From positions 186,001 to 250,000 of the forward strand of contig NZ_KK211278.1 in NCBI RefSeq assembly GCF_000621445.1: 64,000 nucleotides of DNA, written 5' to 3'. Positions 49,083 to 57,852 of this stretch are shown here, one piece after another (the first letter of the stretch is position 1; each line of letters opens with the position of its first letter). Under the pieces are notes generated by a model. It was not told the DNA's origin and did no database searches. It saw only the letters and a program-made list of their open reading frames with translations. Source of the DNA: Alkalihalobacillus bogoriensis ATCC BAA-922 (GTDB lineage: Bacteria; Bacillota; Bacilli; Bacillales; Bacillaceae_F). The position numbers and the translations under genes were made by a program.

Positions 49083-50558
49083 TTACTGAGCTTTTGTTTC
49101 CTTAGGCTGTGTTACTCTGCGAACGAGTAAAGACATAATAATCGCAGCAATAGCTAAATAGAAACCGGTGGAGAAGCTTTGCTGTGACCCGTGAGTGAGG
49201 GCAGCAATCATGTCTTCACCAGTCGGATTGCTAATGCCGTTCGTTTGTAAATAACTTTGCTGACCATTTTCCATAACCGAAATAAATAAAGCCGCACCGA
49301 TCGCTCCGGACACTTGCGTTAATGTATTCATGATCGCTGTTCCGTGTGGATAAAGATGTTTTGGAATTTGGTTTAATCCATTTGTTTGCGCAGGCATCAT
49401 AATCATCGCAACAGCGATCATTAAGATGGCTTGCTGGATAACCACGACCCAAACGGGGATGCCTGGTGTTGTATATCGGTAAGTAAAAACAATTATAGCA
49501 AGAATGATCGTCCCCGGAATTAAAAGTGGACGAGGACCAAACTTGTCAAAAAGCCGTCCCATAATTGGTGACATGGCACCGTTTAATAATCCGCCGGGTA
49601 ACATAATAAGTCCTGCAGTGACAGCTGAAAACAATAATGCTCCTTGCATGTAAATAGGCATAACAAGCATCATCGCAAACATCGTCATCATTACGATCAT
49701 AACCATCAATAGACCGAGAGTGAACATAGGATATCGGAATACGCGAATGTCTAGTAACGGTATATCAATTTTTAATTGTCGCCAGCTAAATAAGGCAAGA
49801 GATAGGAACCCAACGAGCAAAAAGGAGAACACCATCGGATCAGCAAAGCTTGCATCCCCTTTTCCAGCTGCGCTAAATCCATAAACAATACCACCAAAGC
49901 CAAGCATGGACAATAAGAATGAGAGAACATCAAGCTTTGGTTTTGATGTTTCTGAAATATTAATAAGTACTTTCATTCCGAATAAAAGCGATGCTATTGA
50001 AATTGGTAAAATAAAGAAAAATAACCAGCGCCACGTTAAACTTTCGACAATTAATCCGGAAACAGTGGGTCCAATTGCTGGAGCGAACATAATGACAAGA
50101 CCGACCATCCCCATCGCTGCCCCGCGTCGTTCAATCGGGATCACTGTTAAAATAATGTTAATTAAAAGCGGGATCATAAGAGCCGTTCCGACCGCCTGTG
50201 TTAAACGGCCAACTAATAATACCGAAAACACGGGACTTACTCCACAAATGATTGTTCCGATTGTAAACAAGGACATTGCCGTAATAAATAATTGTCGAGT
50301 CGTAAAGCGTTGCATAAAATAAGCGGATATTGGGATTAGTGTACCAATCACAAGCATATATCCAGTCACAAGCCATTGCACGGTGCTATGAGCAACACCG
50401 AAATCGGCTGTAATAACATTTAAGGCAACATTCAAAATCGTTTCACTTAAAATCGCAACGAATGCACCTGATAATAGCACTGCAAGAATAGGAATCGGGT
50501 TCACCTCTGGTTTACTCGTTTCCGAAGTTGCAGCATTTTCTTGAGCGATAACTGCCAT
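49083..50558 (-). CDS. MFS drug exporter, DHA2 (EmrB/QacA) family
   Basis: This 491-aa protein has 14 predicted membrane segments, the DHA2 subfamily layout of proton-driven multidrug exporters. The motif-C-like AIGPTVSGLIVESLTWRWLF is in TM5 and the opening VALNVITADFGVAHSTVQWL is typical. The ATG at 50558 follows TTGGAGGGAGAGACG; the reading from 50573 begins on that site. It is divergent from a TetR gene with two palindromic operators between, so it is probably induced by a compound that releases TetR. Confidence 0.93.
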   Translation of the reverse strand: MAVIAQENAATSETSKPEVNPIPILAVLLSGAFVAILSETILNVALNVITADFGVAHSTVQWLVTGYMLVIGTLIPISAYFMQRFTTRQLFITAMSLFTIGTIICGVSPVFSVLLVGRLTQAVGTALMIPLLINIILTVIPIERRGAAMGMVGLVIMFAPAIGPTVSGLIVESLTWRWLFFFILPISIASLLFGMKVLINISETSKPKLDVLSFLLSMLGFGGIVYGFSAAGKGDASFADPMVFSFLLVGFLSLALFSWRQLKIDIPLLDIRVFRYPMFTLGLLMVMIVMMTMFAMMLVMPIYMQGALLFSAVTAGLIMLPGGLLNGAMSPIMGRLFDKFGPRPLLIPGTIILAIIVFTYRYTTPGIPVWVVVIQQAILMIAVAMIMMPAQTNGLNQIPKHLYPHGTAIMNTLTQVSGAIGAALFISVMENGQQSYLQTNGISNPTGEDMIAALTHGSQQSFSTGFYLAIAAIIMSLLVRRVTQPKETKAQ

Positions 50559-50589
50559 CGTCTCTCCCTCCAATGTACTCTATATATAT

Positions 50590-50650
50590 GAAACGGAATC
50601 GTTTCGCTAAATAATAGTACCACCATTAAATACGAAACGCAATAGTTCCG
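50590..50650. promoter_or_regulatory. Paired TetR operator candidates
   Basis: GAAACGGAATCGTTTC (50590-50605) is a perfect palindrome apart from its centre. A second related site, CGAAACGCAATAGTTCCG (50633-50650), lies 43 nt away with a less symmetrical right half. They lie between the divergent TetR and MFS genes. Confidence 0.7.
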
Positions 50651-50724
50651 TAATTGTAAAAGTTTTATTAAGATGTTAAACTGAAGGAAGAAAAGCGAGA
50701 CTCGGGAAAGAGGGAGGACTTTCG

Positions 50725-51351
50725 ATGTCAAAGCAACTTGAACAACAAGAAAGCAAAAGAGGGAGACCTCTTGATATGTCCCGTAACGAAGTGATTTTAA
50801 CAACGACATTACAGTTGTTAGCAGAAAACGGGTTCGACGCTTTAACGATTGATGCGGTTGCAGCAAAAGCAAAAGTCGGAAAAGCAACGATATATAGACG
50901 TTGGTCTTCTAAAGCTGATCTTGTTATCGATGCCGCCTCTATGATAAGTCCTTTTCAAAAACTAGAGGAGAGTTTAAATCGTGAACAAGACGTGCGAGAA
51001 CAATTAGTTGATATGCTGTCTTTTCTTTTTCAATGTGACGATGACAAAGCGCAAACGATGCTGACGGCGATTTATAATGCAGCTTCGTCAAATGAAAAAG
51101 TAGAAAAAGCACTTAGAAACGAATTTTACTGGCGTCATAGAGAAGCGATTAAATCGATTGTTTGTCCTTTTTTAAAAGAGGGGCATTCACTTACTGAAGC
51201 GGAGTTTGACTTGCTAGCAGATATTGGACCAGCGCTTATAACGTACCGGGGTGTATTTATCGGGGAGCCATTTGACCGCGCGTATGTAGAAAGAATGGTG
51301 GATACGTTAATGATGCCGATGATTAACTCTGTGCTGTCTAAGTGTGAGTAG
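50725..51351 (+). CDS. TetR/AcrR family transcriptional regulator
   Basis: This 208-aa protein has the TetR N-terminal HTH (residues 22-65, ILTTTLQLLAENGFDALTID, VGKATIYRRWSSKADL) and a C-terminal ligand-binding domain of the TetR_C_11/16 kind. It is divergent from the DHA2 exporter gene and probably represses it. AAGAGGGAGGACTTTCG precedes the ATG. Element F follows its stop. Confidence 0.93.
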   Translation: MSKQLEQQESKRGRPLDMSRNEVILTTTLQLLAENGFDALTIDAVAAKAKVGKATIYRRWSSKADLVIDAASMISPFQKLEESLNREQDVREQLVDMLSFLFQCDDDKAQTMLTAIYNAASSNEKVEKALRNEFYWRHREAIKSIVCPFLKEGHSLTEAEFDLLADIGPALITYRGVFIGEPFDRAYVERMVDTLMMPMINSVLSKCE

Positions 51352-51373
51352 TGTCGGAGGGTCGAGGAGAGGC

Positions 51374-51557
51374 TAACGGACATGTGTTCCGCTAGTGTTA
51401 TGAAAAACAGCTAATTTGAATTCTTATTGGACATCGGTTCCGTTATTAACGAAATTCATAATTGAATTTGCTTGTTTTTGCCAAATAGCGGAACGTATGT
51501 CCGTTAAGAAGGTGAAACGAGGCAAAATCATTGAAATAACGGAACAAATGTCCGAAC
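51374..51557. repeat. Four-box palindromic element, copy F
   Basis: Boxes: TAACGGACATGTGTTCCGCT, TTGGACATCGGTTCCGTTAT, then inverse AATAGCGGAACGTATGTCCG and AATAACGGAACAAATGTCCG. It lies between the 3' ends of convergent genes. Confidence 0.93.
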
Positions 51558-51572
51558 GATGCTCAAAACCTG

Positions 51573-52181
51573 TCATTCTCCTTTTTTACTATAAATATAG
51601 ATGGATAGAAGCCAAGAACAAACATAAAGGAAAGATGCGCTACCAATTATTAATAAATATACTAGGGCGTCTTCTAACATGAGTAAGGTATGCATAAAGT
51701 CTCTAACTCTATCATGTAAGTTAGGAATAAACAGAGTGACAGTGATTAAATACAAAGCCAACAATCCAATTCCAGCAAAGGTAAGATACTGTGTTTTAAA
51801 ACGATAAGAAAATGGAAAGTAAAATGAAGTAAATACCATTACGAGAGATAAAATGAGTAACGGTTCTTTCCATGGTAATATTTCTTGATGGAAAATGAGA
51901 TGGCCGATAAATATGATAAAAATAAAAATCGCTGTAAAAATGAATGTGCCGGCATATTTTGAACTTACAATTTCCTTTCGTGTATAGGGAAGGGAATTTA
52001 ATAAAACATGTATCGTTGGTTTCTCATCCATGACAAAAACGTTCATAATCGTGGCGATACTAAATACGACTCCAAACCAGATGCTTGATGGTTCAAGAAA
52101 TAATATCATGAGCAAAATAGGAATCAAGATTAGTAGGGTATATTTTTGTAAAAGTAAATCTTTACGAATGAGCGTGTACAT
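51573..52181 (-). CDS. ABC-2 type permease
   Basis: This 202-aa protein has six hydrophobic segments and belongs to the ABC-2 permeases usually found after GntR and ATPase genes (phrases LLNSLPYTRKEIVSSKY near residue 60 and FPFSYRFKTQYLTF near 122). It overlaps the ATPase gene by 20 nt. The substrate is unknown; relatives are linked to export under cell-wall antibiotic stress. Confidence 0.87.
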   Translation of the reverse strand: MYTLIRKDLLLQKYTLLILIPILLMILFLEPSSIWFGVVFSIATIMNVFVMDEKPTIHVLLNSLPYTRKEIVSSKYAGTFIFTAIFIFIIFIGHLIFHQEILPWKEPLLILSLVMVFTSFYFPFSYRFKTQYLTFAGIGLLALYLITVTLFIPNLHDRVRDFMHTLLMLEDALVYLLIIGSASFLYVCSWLLSIYIYSKKGE

Positions 52182-53043
52182 TTAGATTTTCCCCTTTCTT
52201 CGTATAATACATAATATCTTCAAGGTTAGGTTTCTCGATTAACGCCATTTCTCCAAATAATAACTGAACCCGTGTTTTGTTTGCTGTTAAGCCCTCAAAA
52301 CCATGATTTGATTTGCGGACAGCGATAAATTCCCGTTCAGTATCGCGATCTAATAAGTCCATACTACCTTTAACAATCGCGTATTCTTCTTCGATTTGAT
52401 AAAATTCCTTCGTGAAAATATGCTCGCCATTATGGATAAACGTAATATAATCCGCAATTCGGTCTAAATCAGTTGTAATATGAGTCGAGAAAAAAATCGT
52501 TTTCTCTCCGTCCTGCATGAGTGAATGGAGGATGTCTAACAGTTCTCGTCGGAAAATAGGGTCTAAACCAGAAGTTGGTTCATCCATAATAATTAATTCG
52601 GCATGATGCGATAGCGCAATCGTCAAGGAAGCTTTCATCATCATCCCTTTTGAGAACGTTTTTAACCTTTTATTAAGTGGCAATTCAAATGTTTTTACGT
52701 ATTCATAAAACACATCGTCATCCCAATTTGTATAAGCGGGTTTAATGATTTTTTTCAATTCTGCAAGAGTGATTTGTTCATAAAAAATGTTTTCATCAAA
52801 AACAAAGCCTATCCGTTGCTTGATTGCTTTTTCATGCTCTTTATACTTCAAGCCGAAGACAGAAACGGAACCCGAATCTGGTTGCAATAAATTCATAATG
52901 AGCTTAATTGTCGTTGATTTTCCAACCCCATTTCCACCGATAAACCCTGTTACAAATCCTTTTTTCACATTAAGGGAAAAATCCTTTAATTGAAATCCAG
53001 CAAATGATTTTTGAATATTTTTTAATTCAATAATATTTTCCAT
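52162..53043 (-). CDS. ABC transporter ATP-binding protein
   Basis: This 293-aa ATPase has Walker A GGNGVGKST at about residues 36-44, the signature SKGM in FSKGMMMKASL near 131, Walker B LIIMDEPTSGLD near 152, and the switch His in FFSTHITTD. The C-terminal 70 residues are a regulatory extension. Its ATG overlaps the stop of the GntR gene by 1 nt, and the permease follows. The three form the well-known YtrA-like GntR-ABC operon type. Confidence 0.92.
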   Translation of the reverse strand: MENIIELKNIQKSFAGFQLKDFSLNVKKGFVTGFIGGNGVGKSTTIKLIMNLLQPDSGSVSVFGLKYKEHEKAIKQRIGFVFDENIFYEQITLAELKKIIKPAYTNWDDDVFYEYVKTFELPLNKRLKTFSKGMMMKASLTIALSHHAELIIMDEPTSGLDPIFRRELLDILHSLMQDGEKTIFFSTHITTDLDRIADYITFIHNGEHIFTKEFYQIEEEYAIVKGSMDLLDRDTEREFIAVRKSNHGFEGLTANKTRVQLLFGEMALIEKPNLEDIMYYTKKGENLNVHAHS

Positions 53044-53420
53044 TATTCTTCCTCCTTATATAACATCGTAAGTAATTCCACTAACTCTGTAAGCGAGACG
53101 TCAATTTCTTTACTGTTTTGAATGACAGTTAATAATTGTTCTTCAATGACTTGCATCTTTCGTTCTTTCATCATTTCTTTGTTTTGTTCGGCGACAAAAG
53201 ATCCTTTCCCGACAACAGAATAAATGAAGCCGTGTTTTTCGAGTTCTTCATAAGCCCGTTTTGTCGTAATGACACTGATGGCCAACTCCTTTGCGAGTTG
53301 ACGCATAGAAGGAAGAGGTTCTCCGGCCTTTAACTTGTTTGATAAAATTTGCTTTTTAATTTGTGTATAAATTTGCTCGTAAATCGGTTCTTTCGAATGA
53401 TTCGAAATGATGATTTCCAT
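53043..53420 (-). CDS. GntR family transcriptional regulator (YtrA subfamily)
   Basis: This 125-aa protein has a GntR wHTH at residues 10-78 (EPIYEQIYTQIKKQILSNKL, LPSMRQLAKELAISVITTKR) and only a short helical C-terminal part for dimerisation, as in the YtrA subfamily. It is the first gene of the operon and should repress it. An inverted repeat overlaps the promoter upstream. Confidence 0.93.
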   Translation of the reverse strand: MEIIISNHSKEPIYEQIYTQIKKQILSNKLKAGEPLPSMRQLAKELAISVITTKRAYEELEKHGFIYSVVGKGSFVAEQNKEMMKERKMQVIEEQLLTVIQNSKEIDVSLTELVELLTMLYKEEE

Positions 53421-53447
53421 AGGAAAACCTCGCTCATTGAATTGATA

Positions 53448-53470
53448 TTGTATATGTACAATATATACAA
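53448..53470 (-). promoter_or_regulatory. GntR operator candidate
   Basis: TTGTATAT (53448-53455), GTACAAT, ATATACAA (53463-53470) is a perfect 8-bp inverted repeat located 28 nt before the GntR start codon. YtrA-type repressors bind AT-rich dyads at this position. Confidence 0.72.
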
Positions 53471-53503
53471 TATACTCATTGATTGCAACTTTTTTATGAA
53501 AAA

Positions 53504-53540
53504 AAGCTGTAAGGAAGAAATCAAATCTTCCTTACAGCTT
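53504..53540 (-). terminator. Terminator of the serine hydrolase gene
   Basis: AAGCTGTAAGGAAGA pairs with TCTTCCTTACAGCTT; on the minus strand a run of T residues follows. Confidence 0.88.
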
Positions 53541-53580
53541 ATTTATCAAGGGTTTTCGCTCATTATTTATTTTTGTGAAA

Positions 53581-54879
53581 CTAGCTTTCTTTCCGGATGA
53601 TATAACGATTGTTGTTATAGTCCTTATACTCAACCTGTTCAATTTTATTTGATGAAGAATAGTAAAAGGTGAGCTGCTCGTGAATCATTTCGGTTACAAA
53701 AGTTGTCTTTGTTGACTGGTGTTCAATAGCAATAAGCTTAAATTTATTGCGAACTCCATATCGTTTTGGAACAATGAAGTAAAGTTCATTACGGTCAATG
53801 GTAATATGTAATGTTGTTTCTTGATTTTCAAAACGATACATTCCAGTAAACGATGACAGGTTTGTAATAGGAATTGCATTTGCTAGAGGGGGTATGGCAA
53901 TTTTATTTCCGAATAATAGATTTGCGATTTCACGAGAGAGTTGTGTGACAGGGGTTACATCAATATTACTAAGAAATATAATAGTCACATTATCTTCATG
54001 AAAGCGAAGAAACTCATTTGAAAATCCACTTATATCACCGAAGTGGTGCAAACATCTCCGGTTTGAAATGTCAGAAACGACCCAACCACAAGCATAGGAA
54101 CTTAAATGTGGCGAAAACATCAAATCAGTGAGCTCTTTAGGAAGAAGTTGAGATGATGAGAGTGCCTTATCCCAAAGGTGTAAGTCCTCTGTTGTCGAAT
54201 AAAGTCCATAAGCCCCTAATGGAAAAGATAGGTCCGCATAAGCAGAATGGATTGGTGTTTCCCAATAAGAATAACCAGAAGCTAAATGCGGAACGACCTG
54301 AATCCCGTCATCACAACCAGTATTAACCATCCCTAATGGTCGACAGATATTTTCTAGAATGTAATCAGAATAAGACATATTGGAGACGTGCTCAATAATG
54401 GCAGTCAGGATAGCATAGCCAGAATTTGAGTATTCAAATCGACTTCCTGGATTAAAGTGGAGCTCAAGGTCTTTAAAAGAATCAATCAATTGCGGTAATG
54501 TGGAAGGAAGTCTCATTGTTGTCGACCAAAAGTCAGGAAAGCTTGTGTAATTAGGAATACCTGCTGTATGGGTTAAACAGTTGTATATCGAGATACGATC
54601 GCCATTTGGATAGGCAGGAATATACTTAGTAATATTGTCGTTAACATTTAGCTTTCCTTTTTCGTGCAATTGAAAAATAGCAAGAGCAGTAAACGCCTTT
54701 GTTAGGGAACCAATTCGATATTTTGTCGTTGCAGTATTTGAAACGTGGTGTTCCCAATTTGCAAAACTAAAGCCTTGATTTAACAATATTTTGTCATGAT
54801 AACGAATGAAAAGTGAACCATTCAAATACTTATTTTCTTTGAATCTTTCAACCCAATTCTCTAGTTTTTCCTCTAACAA
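53581..54879 (-). CDS. Serine hydrolase, beta-lactamase family
   Basis: This 432-aa protein has an SxxK motif SLTK near residue 58 (YRIGSLTKAFTALA), a YxN motif YSN near 150 (FEYSNSGYAIL), and an HxG-type HFG near 280, so all three active-site motifs are present. A C-terminal extension of about 110 residues (from YRFENQETTLHITIDRN) is beta-rich, as in esterases of the EstB/penicillin-binding type. GAGGGG lies 7 nt before the TTG at 54879; the reading from 54951 is not supported. There is no signal peptide. Confidence 0.87.
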   Translation of the reverse strand: MLEEKLENWVERFKENKYLNGSLFIRYHDKILLNQGFSFANWEHHVSNTATTKYRIGSLTKAFTALAIFQLHEKGKLNVNDNITKYIPAYPNGDRISIYNCLTHTAGIPNYTSFPDFWSTTMRLPSTLPQLIDSFKDLELHFNPGSRFEYSNSGYAILTAIIEHVSNMSYSDYILENICRPLGMVNTGCDDGIQVVPHLASGYSYWETPIHSAYADLSFPLGAYGLYSTTEDLHLWDKALSSSQLLPKELTDLMFSPHLSSYACGWVVSDISNRRCLHHFGDISGFSNEFLRFHEDNVTIIFLSNIDVTPVTQLSREIANLLFGNKIAIPPLANAIPITNLSSFTGMYRFENQETTLHITIDRNELYFIVPKRYGVRNKFKLIAIEHQSTKTTFVTEMIHEQLTFYYSSSNKIEQVEYKDYNNNRYIIRKES

Positions 54880-54996
54880 CCATAATCCCCTCGATTCTCT
54901 TAAAAAAAAGACATGACTTTTTGGAAAAATTTGATATGCTAAGTGTATCATAAGCTAACAAAATAAATAATAGAATTTGAAAGGGGCATGGTTCAA

Positions 54997-55350
54997 ATGA
55001 AGAAAATGGGGTTTTCTGTTTTTATTTTGATGTTGCTTTTTATTACAGGATGCAATGAACAACAAGAAATAAAAGCCGGAGCAGATTATAAACCGATGAT
55101 ATCAACCGAAAGTGAGATTTACGGCGATACTGGAAATGTAGAAAATGAATTGTTAAACGAGTGGAAGGAGCTAGGGGAAGTGAAACAACAGGTTTCCCAA
55201 ACGGAACCAATGATATTAGGAGCTGAGTATATATCGAACACACTCCCCGTTGGTACTAAAATCTTTGCAGATGAGCAACAAAAAGATTTCATTTATGCGG
55301 AATACAATAACAAGTATATAGAATATGAAGCACTAGAGAGTAACAGGTAG
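54997..55350 (+). CDS. Small lipoprotein, paralogue of 11144 and 33240 genes
   Basis: This 117-aa secreted lipoprotein has a signal peptide ending LLFITGC (Cys19). The mature part contains ESEIYGDTGN, a central helix LGEVKQQVSQTEPMI, and ends TLPVGTKIFADEQQKDFIYA. That order of blocks is shared with two other lipoproteins of the window. AAAGGGG is 10 nt before the ATG at 54997, better placed than the ATG at 54988. Its role is unknown. Confidence 0.85.
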   Translation: MKKMGFSVFILMLLFITGCNEQQEIKAGADYKPMISTESEIYGDTGNVENELLNEWKELGEVKQQVSQTEPMILGAEYISNTLPVGTKIFADEQQKDFIYAEYNNKYIEYEALESNR

Positions 55351-55354
55351 CTCT

Positions 55355-56197
55355 CTAGTTTTTCCTTGTCACGATATTCAAGAAAGCTTTTACTTGTGGA
55401 AGGTCTGTTGCGTTTTCGGAATAACTAATCCAAGTCGGTCGTGAGAGATGTGTCTCTTGTGATATCAAGGGATGGATATTATATAGACTAGTGTCTAAAT
55501 CGGTGATGGCCGACTCAGGTAAAATGGCCATTCCGATTCCATGTAACATAAGTTGTTTACATGTTTCGATTTGATCGACGGTTATTTTTCGTGTCGGCCG
55601 CCAATTAGGGTGGTCGGTGAGCCATTCGTCTACAACAGAATGAAAACTAGGATCGCTTTGGAATTCGATTAATAATTTTTCTTTTTTTACATCTTTTCTT
55701 TCGATGATATAAAGTTTATCGGAAAAAAGTTGATGGCATTGCCTATCTTGTATTTTTTCTCCTCGTATAATGGCGACATGATACTGATTGATGGAATGAC
55801 GGATATCTTGGCTTAAACCAGTAAACAGTTCAATGTTAACTTGAGGGTACTGTTCGATATAAGCTTCAAGAATTTCTGGAAGCAGGTATTGACCGACAAC
55901 GGAAGAAACACCTAACGATAATCTTCCCGTCACTTCGTTTGTTGATTTTGAAATCTCATCTAGTAGTTTTGTTTCGCGCTCAATTAGTTCTTCCCCAAAT
56001 TCAATAATTTTTTCACCCGCGGGTGTGATGAGGATCTTTTTTGTCGTTCTTATAAAAAGTTTCTCGCCCCAGTGTTCCTCGATTTGTTTCACCCTTTGAC
56101 TAATCGCAGGTTGCGATAGATGTAATGCTTTAGCAGCGCCTCTAATTGTCCCTACATTTTTTATCTTCACTAATAGTCGATAGTCATCGATTTTCAT
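55355..56197 (-). CDS. LysR family transcriptional regulator
   Basis: This 280-aa protein has the LysR HTH (residues 3-60, GTIRGAAKALHLSQPAISQR) and a periplasmic-binding-protein-like effector domain (about 90-280). It looks like the CysL/YwfK-CbbR branch. It is divergent from the methyltransferase gene, and a LysR-box candidate lies between, so it probably activates that gene and represses itself. Confidence 0.92.
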   Translation of the reverse strand: MKIDDYRLLVKIKNVGTIRGAAKALHLSQPAISQRVKQIEEHWGEKLFIRTTKKILITPAGEKIIEFGEELIERETKLLDEISKSTNEVTGRLSLGVSSVVGQYLLPEILEAYIEQYPQVNIELFTGLSQDIRHSINQYHVAIIRGEKIQDRQCHQLFSDKLYIIERKDVKKEKLLIEFQSDPSFHSVVDEWLTDHPNWRPTRKITVDQIETCKQLMLHGIGMAILPESAITDLDTSLYNIHPLISQETHLSRPTWISYSENATDLPQVKAFLNIVTRKN

Positions 56198-56213
56198 TTT
56201 TGCCCCCTCATAT

Positions 56214-56228
56214 ATAAGTTTTTCTTAT
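56214..56228. promoter_or_regulatory. LysR box candidate
   Basis: ATAAGTTTTTCTTAT is a perfect 5-bp dyad with the T-N11-A form of LysR-type sites, located 17 nt before the LysR start codon. A weaker relative lies near 56255-56275. Confidence 0.6.
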
Positions 56229-56313
56229 CAATTTCAATAAAAAACAAGTATTATTCTTATGGGATTATTTTTATTATACTAAAAAAGAAGCGATGTGGAA
56301 GGGGAGAAAAGAG

Positions 56314-57090
56314 ATGACGATTAATTTTCATAGTCATGAACATAAGAAAACGTATACGACACGAAATGCAGATCAATCGTGGATAGAAGCAATACGTAAG
56401 CTAGTTGAGGTGAAAACTGTTGATCATGCATTGGATATTGGGTGTGGCGGAGGAATTTATACAAAAGCACTAGCAGATTTAGGGATAGGAAAAGTGACAG
56501 GTATTGACTTTTCAGAGAGTATGCTTGAAGGAGCAGAGGAAAATTGTCAAAGCTACGAAAATATATCCTTAAAGTATGGCAATGCATATGAAACAGGCTT
56601 GGAAAATGCACAATACGATCTCATAATACAAAGAGCATTGATTCATCATTTAGACGACTTACACCGTTGTTTTCAAGAAGGGTATAGAGTGTTAAAACGT
56701 GGCGGTACGTTCATTATTCAAGACCGTACTCCTGAAGACTGTTTCTTAAAAGGAGACAGAAACCATATTAGAGGTTATTTTTTCGAGCGATTTCCGCAAT
56801 TGATGAATAGCGAGAGAGCACGCAGATATAAAAGTGAAACGGTTGATACTGCATTAAGAAATCAAGGGTTTACAAATATCGAAGAATTAAAATTGTGGGA
56901 AACGAGAAAAGTGTATGAGCAAAAAGACGAATTGCTTCAAGATATTAAAAACAGAACAGGTCGAAGTTTATTACATGAACTTGATGATAATGAAGTTAGC
57001 GAGCTTATTAATTTTATTCGTCCGTTAGTACCAATGGGTGGTCCAATTGTTGAAAAAGATCGCTGGACGATTTGGAAAGCGATGAAATAA
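56314..57090 (+). CDS. Class I SAM-dependent methyltransferase
   Basis: This 258-aa protein has SAM motif I ALDIGCGGGIYTKALA at about residues 42-57, GIDFSESML near 66-74, and YDLIIQRALIHHL near 101. The C-terminal PLVPMGGPIVEKDRWTIWKA is characteristic of one Bacillus group. The ATG at 56314 follows AAGGGGAGAAAAG; the ATG at 56293 precedes that site. The TrmO-like gene starts 18 nt downstream, and both may be controlled by the divergent LysR. Confidence 0.9.
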   Translation: MTINFHSHEHKKTYTTRNADQSWIEAIRKLVEVKTVDHALDIGCGGGIYTKALADLGIGKVTGIDFSESMLEGAEENCQSYENISLKYGNAYETGLENAQYDLIIQRALIHHLDDLHRCFQEGYRVLKRGGTFIIQDRTPEDCFLKGDRNHIRGYFFERFPQLMNSERARRYKSETVDTALRNQGFTNIEELKLWETRKVYEQKDELLQDIKNRTGRSLLHELDDNEVSELINFIRPLVPMGGPIVEKDRWTIWKAMK

Positions 57091-57108
57091 CGAAGGAGGC
57101 GTGAGATT

Positions 57109-57567
57109 ATGATAACATTACAACCGATTGGAATAGCTTACAATGAGCGAGATAACATCCAAGACGATAATTGGGGAATAGTGGATTCTAAAATTGTAAT
57201 CGATAGAACCATTCCAGAAGAAGCGTTAGCTGGGATTGAACACTTTTCCCATCTTGAAATTATTTATTATTTTCACAAAGTAAAAGAAGAAAACATTGAA
57301 GTGGGAGCGAGACATCCAAGGAACAATCTTGAATTACCAAAAGTCGGGATTTTTGCCCAACGAGGGAAAAATCGACCGAATCGTTTGGGATTAACGACAG
57401 TTCGATTATTAAAAAGAGAAGGAAGAGAGCTATATGTCCAACGATTGGATTGTTTGAACGAAACGCCTATTCTTGATATAAAGCCGGTAATGGAGGAGTT
57501 TCTGCCAAAAGAATCGATTAAGCAGCCGGAATGGACTCGGGATATAATGGAAAGGTATTGGGAGTGA
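57109..57567 (+). CDS. TrmO/TsaA family tRNA methyltransferase
   Basis: This 152-aa beta-barrel protein is of the TrmO (YaeB/TsaA) family, which methylates t6A37 in tRNA to m6t6A using SAM. Diagnostic blocks are LQPIGIAYNERDNI at the start, IEHFSHLEIIYYFHK near 44, and GIFAQRGKNRPNRLGLTTVR at about 79-98. It is shorter than E. coli TrmO, as is usual for many Gram-positive members, some of which may have other substrates. AAGGAGGCGTGAGATT precedes the ATG. Confidence 0.9.
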   Translation: MITLQPIGIAYNERDNIQDDNWGIVDSKIVIDRTIPEEALAGIEHFSHLEIIYYFHKVKEENIEVGARHPRNNLELPKVGIFAQRGKNRPNRLGLTTVRLLKREGRELYVQRLDCLNETPILDIKPVMEEFLPKESIKQPEWTRDIMERYWE

Positions 57568-57632
57568 AAAAAGAAAGTTTGAAAAAGGGTACTCTCCGAT
57601 AAAGAGAGTGCTCTTTGGGATTAGCTCAAATG

Positions 57633-57817
57633 TTACGGACATCTATTCCGCTATTTCTTGAAATCACGCCCCTTTTTCATTTCTTACGGACATACGTTCC
57701 GTTAATTGACGAAAAGAGCAGTAAAAACAAACTGTTTAGGTAAAATAGCGGAACGTATGTCCGTAAGCCTTTGAAAAATGCTACTTTTTCTAAAAATAGC
57801 GGAACAAATGTCCGATA
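57633..57817. repeat. Four-box palindromic element, copy G
   Basis: Boxes: TTACGGACATCTATTCCGCT, TTACGGACATACGTTCCGTT, then inverse AATAGCGGAACGTATGTCCG and AATAGCGGAACAAATGTCCG. It lies between the 3' ends of convergent genes. Confidence 0.93.
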
Positions 57818-57852
57818 GAGACTATTGATGTAACAGGGCGATTGAAATTTTT

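Noticed and set aside
49906-50322. Plus-strand ORF of 138 codons
   Set aside because: It is the complement of the MFS exporter gene, whose membrane pattern is unambiguous.
57576-57620. Additional terminator after the TrmO-like gene
   Set aside because: GGTACTCTC/GAGAGTGCTC can pair but has only three T residues; element G follows directly and the hairpin is too weak to list.
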